This document shows, one piece after another, positions 58,540 to 64,000 of a stretch of DNA of 64,000 bases (within the stretch, counting starts at the first letter, position 1; each line of letters opens with the position of its first letter). The position numbers and the translations under genes are program-made. Under the pieces are notes generated by a model. It had not been told where the DNA came from. It saw only the letters and a list, made by a program, of their open reading frames with translations, and searched no databases. The DNA comes from Vogesella indigofera. GTDB lineage: Bacteria; Pseudomonadota; Gammaproteobacteria; Burkholderiales; Chromobacteriaceae. Location: the NCBI RefSeq assembly GCF_003633895.1, contig NZ_RBID01000013.1, forward strand, positions 62,001 through 126,000. The letters run 5' to 3'.

Positions 58540-59391
58540 TTACTCCTTAGGACGGAAAGACATGGTCACGCGCCGGTAATCGGCAAACGCCGCACCCTTG
58601 GGCAACGGCGGGAAGCGGCGCATCTCGCGCACGGCGGCTTGTACCGCCTCATCGTACAGGCTGTTGCCGCTGCTGCGCAGCAGGCGGATCTGGCGCACTT
58701 CCAGCGACGGCAGGATCTCGATCTGCAACACCACCTCCGGGTTGCCTTTCAGCGCGTCGGGGATGACCACGTAGGGGCGCACGCGGTTGCTCAGCGTCTG
58801 CGCGTACAGCGCCTTGGCGTCGGCCACGCCATGGCTGCTGCCGCCGGCGAAGCCGCCCTGGCCGCCATGCTGGCTCTGCTTGGCGTTGCCGGGGCCGGGG
58901 GGCAGGTCCAGCTCCGCCAGCAGATCGTTGTCCGCGCTTGGCGCCGGCTTGCTCGCGGGTTTGGCGGCCGGCTTGGCAGTGGGCACGCTGGCCTTGGCTG
59001 GCGCAGTCTCCGCTTTGACGGTCTTGGCCGGCACCTTCTCTGGCACTTTTTCCACTGGTTTCGGCTTGGGCTGCGGTTTTTCCGTGGCCACCGGGGGCGG
59101 CGGCGCTTTGTGCTGCGGCAGCGGGCGGCTGGCCTTCAGCTTGATGTCGGCATCGGCCAGTAAGGGGGTGGCGGCCTGTGCCACCGGCGCGGCCGGCGGG
59201 GCGGCACGCACTGGCGCCGCCGGTGTCGGAGCAGCCGACGCGCCACCGGCCCACAGCTCCACCGCCAGCGGTGGCGGCGTGTACACCGGCGTCGGCGCGT
59301 ACAGCCACCACAATGGCAGCAGCAGCGCCAGATGCAGCAGCAGCGACATGCCCCACGCGCCGTAACCGATGGCGCCAGTCTGCGGCGACAT
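58540..59391 (-). CDS. tolA: TolA-like protein
   Basis: 283 aa. One N-terminal membrane helix (GMSLLLHLALLLPLWWLY), a long Lys/Ala/Pro-rich region (about 60-165) shorter than in E. coli TolA (421 aa), and a C-terminal TonB/TolA domain (VRPYVVIPDALKGNPEVVLQIEILPSLEVRQIRLLRSSGNSLYDEAVQAAVREM). It overlaps tolR (TGATG) and precedes tolB by four bases. Confidence 0.92.
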   Translation of the reverse strand: MSPQTGAIGYGAWGMSLLLHLALLLPLWWLYAPTPVYTPPPLAVELWAGGASAAPTPAAPVRAAPPAAPVAQAATPLLADADIKLKASRPLPQHKAPPPPVATEKPQPKPKPVEKVPEKVPAKTVKAETAPAKASVPTAKPAAKPASKPAPSADNDLLAELDLPPGPGNAKQSQHGGQGGFAGGSSHGVADAKALYAQTLSNRVRPYVVIPDALKGNPEVVLQIEILPSLEVRQIRLLRSSGNSLYDEAVQAAVREMRRFPPLPKGAAFADYRRVTMSFRPKE

Positions 59392-59795
59392 CAGTTGCCC
59401 TGCCGTACCGTCAGCGCGACGCGGGTGATGCCGGCCTGGTGCAGGCGGTCGGCCACCTTCACCACGTCGCTGTACTTGAGATCGCGGTGCGCGGTGACCA
59501 CCACCGGGCGATTGTCGCGCAGCCGCGCCTTGACCTCGGCCACCAGCGCGTCAAGGTTGGCCGCAGGCTCGCGTTTGCCGCCCTCACCCAGCAGGTAGCG
59601 GCCGTCAGCCTCGATGCTGATTTCCAGCGGCGTGCTGTCCACCTGCGCGGCGCGAGTGACGCTGGGCACCTCGATCACGCCGGGGGTGAACATCGGTGCC
59701 GTCACCATGAAGATCACCAGCAGCACCAGCATCACGTCGATATAGGGGACGACGTTCATCTGGTTCATCATTCGGCGCGGGCGTCGCTGCAGCAT
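59391..59795 (-). CDS. tolR: TolR-like protein
   Basis: 134 aa. MMNQMNVVPYIDVMLVLLVIFMVTAP is the ExbD/TolR membrane helix with the essential Asp; then the periplasmic domain (GRYLLGEGGKREPAANLDALVAEVKARL). TolR should pair with TolQ, but no tolQ is found on either side or anywhere in the window. A dispersed word at 59555 reads AANLD. Confidence 0.93.
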   Translation of the reverse strand: MLQRRPRRMMNQMNVVPYIDVMLVLLVIFMVTAPMFTPGVIEVPSVTRAAQVDSTPLEISIEADGRYLLGEGGKREPAANLDALVAEVKARLRDNRPVVVTAHRDLKYSDVVKVADRLHQAGITRVALTVRQGN

Positions 59796-59898
59796 CGGAC
59801 ATTCCTGTGGCTAGAAGGGGCGGCCGGCACGGCGGGCCGCCGGAGAAACGGGTAATGACAGACCACCGCGGCACGGCATCGGTTCCGCGGCGCCGGCA

Positions 59899-60564
59899 TC
59901 AGCGGCGGGTAAGCAGGGTCATGCCGTCGCCGATCGGCAGTACCGACATCACCACCCGCGGGTCGTGTTTCAGGCTGGCATTGAAGGCCTGCATCGCCCG
60001 CACTGCCGGCGGGTCACCCGGCTTGGGACTGACCACACGACCGTTCAGGAAAATATTGTCGACCGCGATCACGCCGCCGGGGCGCACCAGCTGCAGGCAG
60101 GCTTCATAGTACTGCGGGTAGCTGGTCTTGTCGGCATCGATGAAGGCGAGGTCGAAGCTGCCGGCCTGGCCGTCGTCCAGCAGCATCTGCAGCGTCTGCA
60201 CCGCCGGCTGCACGTAGAGTGCGATGCTGTCCTCGACCCCGGCCTGGCGCCAGTAGTCGCGGGCGATGGTGGTGAATTCGACGCTCATGTCGCAGGCCAC
60301 GGTACGGCCCTGCTCGCCCATGGCCAGCGCCACGGTCAGCGCGCTGTAGCCGGTGAACACGCCGATCTCCAGGTAGCGGCGCACGCCGAGCAGTTTGACC
60401 AACCAGGCGAGGAACTGCCCCTGCTCCGGGGAAATCTGCATCTTGGCCATGCGGTGGGTGGCGGTGAACTCGCGCAGCGCGGTCTGCACCGGGTGCTCGG
60501 TGACGCCGATCTGCAGCAGGTAGGCGGCAAGCTGGTCGTCAACGGCGATGGTCGTGCGGGTCAT
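59899..60564 (-). CDS. SAM-dependent O-methyltransferase
   Basis: 221 aa. Motifs of the CCoAOMT-like family: VRRYLEIGVFTGYSALTVALAM, DLAFIDADKTSYPQYYEACLQLVRPGGVIAVDNIFLNGRV and LPIGDGMTLLTRR. Substrate unknown. It stands where tolQ would be expected (103 bp upstream of tolR), but is a different protein. Confidence 0.9.
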   Translation of the reverse strand: MTRTTIAVDDQLAAYLLQIGVTEHPVQTALREFTATHRMAKMQISPEQGQFLAWLVKLLGVRRYLEIGVFTGYSALTVALAMGEQGRTVACDMSVEFTTIARDYWRQAGVEDSIALYVQPAVQTLQMLLDDGQAGSFDLAFIDADKTSYPQYYEACLQLVRPGGVIAVDNIFLNGRVVSPKPGDPPAVRAMQAFNASLKHDPRVVMSVLPIGDGMTLLTRR

Positions 60565-60576
60565 GCTTTACTCCAG

Positions 60577-60603
60577 AAAAGCACAACGCCCTTGCGGGCG
60601 TTG
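60577..60603 (-). terminator. Terminator of the DUF3460 gene
   Basis: CAACGCCC (60584-60591) pairs with GGGCGTTG (60596-60603) around TTGC; on the minus strand TGCTTTTC follows. It lies 25 bp past the DUF3460 stop. Confidence 0.75.
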
Positions 60604-60628
60604 GTCGGCGATACGGCGGGCGTGATGC

Positions 60629-60808
60629 TCAGTCCGGCTGGTACACGTACGGCTTTTGCGGCACCTTGGACGCGTTCCAGCGACGCAGGTCCTCCAGATC
60701 CAGCTTGCGATCCCACCAGGTCAGGCGCAGCTCGCGGCGTTCGCTCTCTACCTGCGGGTTTTTCGCCAGGAAATCGTTCATGAATTGGGTGAATTCGGAC
60801 TGGTACAT
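60629..60808 (-). CDS. DUF3460 small protein
   Basis: 59 aa: MYQSEFTQFMNDFLAKNPQ followed by WWDRKLDLEDLRRW and KPYVYQPD, as in DUF3460 proteins of betaproteobacteria (about 60 aa, function unknown). The longer frame from 60847 has no match. Confidence 0.88.
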   Translation of the reverse strand: MYQSEFTQFMNDFLAKNPQVESERRELRLTWWDRKLDLEDLRRWNASKVPQKPYVYQPD

Positions 60809-60860
60809 GGTATGACCCCGGAAAATGATGCCCTGATTGTACTGCAAAACCGCGCCGCTT

Positions 60861-61742
60861 TCAGCTGTCGGCGAGGGAAAGGCCGCGTGCCAGCCGCCAG
60901 CGGAACCGCGCGCCGACCAGCAGCAGGCCTAGCAGCAGCAGCCACACCAGCAGCAGCGGCAGCCACAGCGAAATGCGGAAATCGCTGCCGCGCAGCGGCC
61001 GCTGCAGGCTGAGCCAGTAGCGCTGCTCGCCGACGATCACCACCTCGCGCACCTGCAGCATCGCCGGCCACGCCACCGCCGGGTGCGCATCGCCCATCAG
61101 CTGCAACGCACGGCCGATATCCGGCTCCGCCAGCGCCGGCAGCCAGCGCTGCGGCCGCAGCCACAGCGCGATGAAACGCCGGTCGCCGGCACGCGCCAGC
61201 GGGTAGATGCTCAGCAGCTGCGCCTGCTCGCCCTCGCCCTGCAGCATCTGCACCTGCGGCTGGCCCTGGCGCAGGCGGCCAAGGTTGGCCGCCACCGCCG
61301 GCTGCCGCGCCAGATCCTGCCACGGCACCACGCCGGCACCGAGGCGCAGCGGCACCACCTGCGTCACCAGCAGGCCGTCCTCGCTGTCACGCAGCAGCGC
61401 CACCCGCTCCAGCGCCGGAAAGCGCTGCAGCACCATGCCCGCCTGCCACGCCGGGATCTGCTCGCCGGGGGTGGTGGCGAACTGCTGCGCCAGCTCCAGC
61501 AGATGCTGGTGCAGCTGCAGCAGGTCGCGCGTCAGCAGCGCCGACTGCTGCTGCGCCTGCCGCTGCAGTGCCTGCTCGGCATCGGCGCGGCTGGCTTCCA
61601 GCGCCAGAAAGCCACTGCTGAGCACCAGCGCCAGCCAGCCCAGCAGCAGCAGCGCCAGCTGCAGGCTGCGGCCAACCCTGGCCAGCGGCGCGCTCAGAGC
61701 AGGAACTCCCGCTTGTCGTGCTGCTCGATCAGCAACCGCCAC
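60861..61742 (-). CDS. Membrane sensor-like protein of unknown function
   Basis: About 293 aa. Membrane helices near residues 28-48 (LQLALLLLGWLALVLSSGFLAL) and near 260-280 flank a periplasmic region (about 50-255). That is the layout of an extracytoplasmic sensor domain without any cytoplasmic signalling domain. The start GTG at 61742 overlaps the upstream gene by 49 bp; I see no strong ribosome site, so the start is uncertain. It follows the receiver-TPR gene, suggesting a functional pair. Dispersed words at 61283 and 61668. Confidence 0.7.
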   Translation of the reverse strand: MAVADRAARQAGVPALSAPLARVGRSLQLALLLLGWLALVLSSGFLALEASRADAEQALQRQAQQQSALLTRDLLQLHQHLLELAQQFATTPGEQIPAWQAGMVLQRFPALERVALLRDSEDGLLVTQVVPLRLGAGVVPWQDLARQPAVAANLGRLRQGQPQVQMLQGEGEQAQLLSIYPLARAGDRRFIALWLRPQRWLPALAEPDIGRALQLMGDAHPAVAWPAMLQVREVVIVGEQRYWLSLQRPLRGSDFRISLWLPLLLVWLLLLGLLLVGARFRWRLARGLSLADS

Positions 61743-63400
61743 GCCTGCATCAGCTTCTGCAGCTTGTTGTTGGTCGGCGCTACCTGCCGCACCTTCTGCA
61801 GGTAGTCGTAGGCCTGGCGCACGTGGCTTTCATGCCAGCCCTTGAGGTGTACCTGGGCGATGACGGCGTTGACCAGGTTCAGCATCAGCTGGATGCTGTC
61901 CGGCATCTCCTGCAGCGCCTGCTGGAACATGGCGATCGCCTTGTCGTGCTCGCCGGCCTGCGCCTCGCGCACCGCCTTGTTGTTGAGGTCGACCATGCCC
62001 TGCACGTTGTGCATGATCAGGTCGGCGCCGGCGTCGGCCATGCCCAGCTGGTCGAACATGGTCGACAGCCGCTGCAGCAGCAGCTCGTTGTCGTGGTTGT
62101 TGCGGATCAGCTGGCTGGCGACGCCGTCGCCGAGCACCTTCTGCCCCTGCGCGTAACAGGTGCGCGCGAACTCCATTTTTTCCTCGGCCGACAGCTGGTC
62201 CAGCTGCGGCAGGCGCTCGGCGGCGGACTGCAGCAGCTTTTCCGCCTGCTGCTTGTTGCCGCTGTGCTGCTGGATCTGGCTGTCGAGCACGTCGGCCATC
62301 CACTCGCCTTCCGGCTTGTACTTGTAGTCGCGGCGCAGCGAGGCCAGCGTCTTCATCGCCTCGCCCTTCTCGCCGCAGGCCAGCTGCGTGCGCGCCAGTG
62401 TCGCGTACAGTACCGGGTTGCGGTGCCAGCTGGCCTTGGACAGCTCCAGCGTGGTGCCGTAGGCGTCCTTCGCCTGCGCCAGGTCACCGTTTTCCAGCGC
62501 CACCTCGGCCAGCGCCTTGTGGCGGCGTACCGTCGCCGGCGACAGCTCGGTGGCGCGCTTGAGCACCTGCTGCGCCTGCGCCAGCTCGTGGTTGCCCTGG
62601 TACAGCCGCGCCAGCCAGTCGTAGGCCTCCATCACGTGCTCGTTTTCCATCACGATGTGGTGGAACATCGCCAGCGCCGGCTCCACCTGCTTCAGCGAGG
62701 CCAGCGACTTGGCCATGCCCAGCTGCGCCCACGGCAGTTCGCGGATCTTCAGCACCTGCTCGTACAGCGCGCGCGCGGTGTCGTAGTCGCCGATCTTCAG
62801 GCTCAGGCTGCCCTTCAGCTTCATGAAATCGAGGGTGAACTCGCTGCGCTCGCCGATCTTCTTGTTGCAGGCGTCGATGGCGGCCAGGTACTCGTGGTTC
62901 ATCAGCGCCTCGTCGACGAAACGGAAGGCGTCGCGGCGGCGCATCGCGCGCTCCAGCCGCTCGGCCAGCACCTCGCCGGTGAACGGCTTCAGCAGGTAGT
63001 CGTCCGGCACCAGCTCGGCGGCGGAGATCACCTTGGCCGCGCGGCGCTCACCGCTGACGATCATGAACACGCAGGACTGCTTCAGCAGGTTGCGCTCCTT
63101 CGCCTCCTCCAGCAGGTAGAGGCCGTCATTGCCGGTGCCGAGGTCGAAATCGCACAGCACCACGTCGAAGTCGTAGCGCATCAGTTTCACCAGCGCGTCG
63201 CTGGCCTTGCCGGCGTACTCCACCTTCTCGGCGCCGAACGACGCCAGCGTCATCGCCAGCGCGCGCTGCATCTCCGGCACGCTGTCGACGATCAGGAACT
63301 GCTTCTTGGCGTAAGGATTGCTGTATTCCTTGTGATGCCGGCTTTTCTGCACGCTGGTGATGGCGTTGAAGGTCGAGGAGTGGATCGGCTGCTCGCTCAT
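61694..63400 (-). CDS. Receiver domain fused to TPR repeats
   Basis: 568 aa. N-terminal CheY-like receiver (about 32-155) with phospho-acceptor D84 (VVLCDFDLG) and K in DDYLLKPF; then TPR repeats (about 190-560; for example MFHHIVMENEHVMEAYDWLARLYQGNHELAQAQQVLKRATELSP). No output enzyme or DNA-binding domain. Such proteins may sense phosphorylation and recruit partners. Partner kinase unknown. Confidence 0.88.
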   Translation of the reverse strand: MSEQPIHSSTFNAITSVQKSRHHKEYSNPYAKKQFLIVDSVPEMQRALAMTLASFGAEKVEYAGKASDALVKLMRYDFDVVLCDFDLGTGNDGLYLLEEAKERNLLKQSCVFMIVSGERRAAKVISAAELVPDDYLLKPFTGEVLAERLERAMRRRDAFRFVDEALMNHEYLAAIDACNKKIGERSEFTLDFMKLKGSLSLKIGDYDTARALYEQVLKIRELPWAQLGMAKSLASLKQVEPALAMFHHIVMENEHVMEAYDWLARLYQGNHELAQAQQVLKRATELSPATVRRHKALAEVALENGDLAQAKDAYGTTLELSKASWHRNPVLYATLARTQLACGEKGEAMKTLASLRRDYKYKPEGEWMADVLDSQIQQHSGNKQQAEKLLQSAAERLPQLDQLSAEEKMEFARTCYAQGQKVLGDGVASQLIRNNHDNELLLQRLSTMFDQLGMADAGADLIMHNVQGMVDLNNKAVREAQAGEHDKAIAMFQQALQEMPDSIQLMLNLVNAVIAQVHLKGWHESHVRQAYDYLQKVRQVAPTNNKLQKLMQAWRLLIEQHDKREFLL

Positions 63401-63437
63401 GCTCTGAATTCCCCTTTGCCGCCGTGGCGGACAGCGC

Positions 63438-64000
63438 TTACTGCGCGCTGAGTTTGTCTTTGGCGTAACGCAAATCCAGCCACTTGATGCCGTGCTCGGC
63501 AAAATTGATCTGCAGGCGCACATCGTCGCCGGCGCCCTCGGCATTGATCACCACGCCGTCGCCGAACTTGGTGTGGTGCAGGCCCTGCCCCATCTTCCAG
63601 CCGCCAAGGTTGGCCGCCAGCGGCGCCGCCGCGATGCGACCCTGCGCGTAGCCGTCGCGCGCCGGCACCGCCGTCTTTTTCACGGTAGCAGACAAAGTCT
63701 GCAACAGCTCGGCCGGCAGCTCGTCGACAAAGCGCGAACGGATCGGGTAGCGGCTCTGGCCGTGCAGCATGCGGCTTTGCGCGCAGGACAGGTACAGGCG
63801 CTTGCGCGCGCGCGTCATCGCCACGTACATCAGCCGCCGCTCCTCCTCCAGCCCCTTGCCGTCGTTCATGCTGTTCTCGTGCGGGAACAGCCCCTCTTCC
63901 AGCCCGCCGACGAACACCGCATCGAACTCCAGCCCCTTGGCCGCGTGCACCGTCATCAGCTGCAGCGCGTCGGCGCCGGCGTCGGCCTGGTGGTCGCCGG
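63438..64000 (-). CDS. uvrD: DNA helicase II (UvrD), C-terminal part
   Basis: The gene runs off the right edge; the frame is open to the last base. Seen from inside the window: GDHQADAGADALQLMTVHAAKGLEFDAVFVGGLEEGLFPHENSMNDGKGLEEERRLMYVAMTRARKRLYLSCAQSR (motifs V and VI of superfamily 1 helicases), then a C-terminal tail with GLHHTKFGDGVVINAEG, typical of UvrD/PcrA. Acts in nucleotide excision and mismatch repair. A dispersed word at 63608 reads AANLGG. Confidence 0.93.
   Translation of the reverse strand, partial: GDHQADAGADALQLMTVHAAKGLEFDAVFVGGLEEGLFPHENSMNDGKGLEEERRLMYVAMTRARKRLYLSCAQSRMLHGQSRYPIRSRFVDELPAELLQTLSATVKKTAVPARDGYAQGRIAAAPLAANLGGWKMGQGLHHTKFGDGVVINAEGAGDDVRLQINFAEHGIKWLDLRYAKDKLSAQ

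Noticed and set aside
59796-59898. Remnant of tolQ
   Set aside because: Only 103 bp lie between tolR and the methyltransferase gene, and no TolQ-like peptide is seen in any frame.

Overview
The window is GC-rich, densely coded bacterial chromosome. Gene content and order point to the Betaproteobacteria, order Neisseriales, most like the Chromobacteriaceae (Vogesella/Chromobacterium type). The supporting blocks are rplU-rpmA-obgE divergent from ispB, def-fmt divergent from LysM-dprA-smg-topA, rsmB-DUF4390-ntrY-ntrX, and a gshA-gshB pair. The genus is an inference. I see no prophage, plasmid or CRISPR array; this is mostly a housekeeping region with a few accessory spots.

Layout. 0-0.8 kb: a CsgG-type lipoprotein operon running off the left edge. 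1-5.8 kb: a three-gene MukBEF/MksBEF-like condensin operon. 5.8-7.0 kb: a 1.2 kb non-coding island of palindromes and a degenerate tandem repeat. 7-10.9 kb: ribosomal proteins L21/L27, ObgE, IspB and tRNA-Arg(CCT). 11-18.5 kb: DUF3025, YihY, WrbA and TerC proteins, a GAF-PAS-PAS-GGDEF protein, a degenerate HD-GYP protein and tRNA-Lys. 18.6-23.4 kb: small stress and envelope genes (CutA, FxsA, Dps, TonB, thioesterase, thioredoxin) and an E1-like enzyme. 23.4-28.6 kb: NtrYX and RsmB. 28.7-36.4 kb: HtpX, Fmt, Def, LysM protein, DprA, Smg, TopA, with a MITE-like element between smg and topA. 36.5-44.7 kb: Tat-exported carbonic-anhydrase-like protein, PhnA-like protein, a dienoyl-CoA reductase behind a promoter carrying an 18-bp palindromic operator, and a binding-protein/PAS-GGDEF-EAL pair. 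44.8-52.5 kb: PfkB kinase, glutathione synthesis, ApbE, DgkA, a lipase-like hydrolase, an SbtA-type bicarbonate transporter with its PII-like partner, and a GNAT protein. 52.6-55.7 kb: purine genes purE-purK-fosA-purC. 55.8-59.8 kb: tolR-tolA-tolB-pal-cpoB without tolQ. 59.9-64 kb: O-methyltransferase, DUF3460, a membrane sensor-like protein, a receiver-TPR protein and the C-terminal part of UvrD.

The most striking feature crosses all of these. A short sequence, consensus AAGGTTGGCCGCA, occurs as 35 exact copies of its 10-bp core GGTTGGCCGC by hand count, plus about seven copies with one change. Copies lie on both strands equally (17/18), inside genes in at least four reading frames, and as head-to-head pairs that make perfect stem-loops after genes. 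The density (about one per 1.8 kb), strand balance, frame independence and use as terminators are what is known for DNA uptake sequences of Neisseriaceae and Pasteurellaceae. The sequence is not the Neisseria GCCGTCTGAA. I propose it as a candidate uptake-type or chromosome-organising word. The competence gene dprA in this window carries a copy.

Functional links: glutathione synthesis (gshAB) supplies the co-substrate expected for FosA. Three c-di-GMP-type proteins lie in two places. SbtA with its PII-like partner and a periplasmic carbonic-anhydrase-like protein suggest bicarbonate handling.
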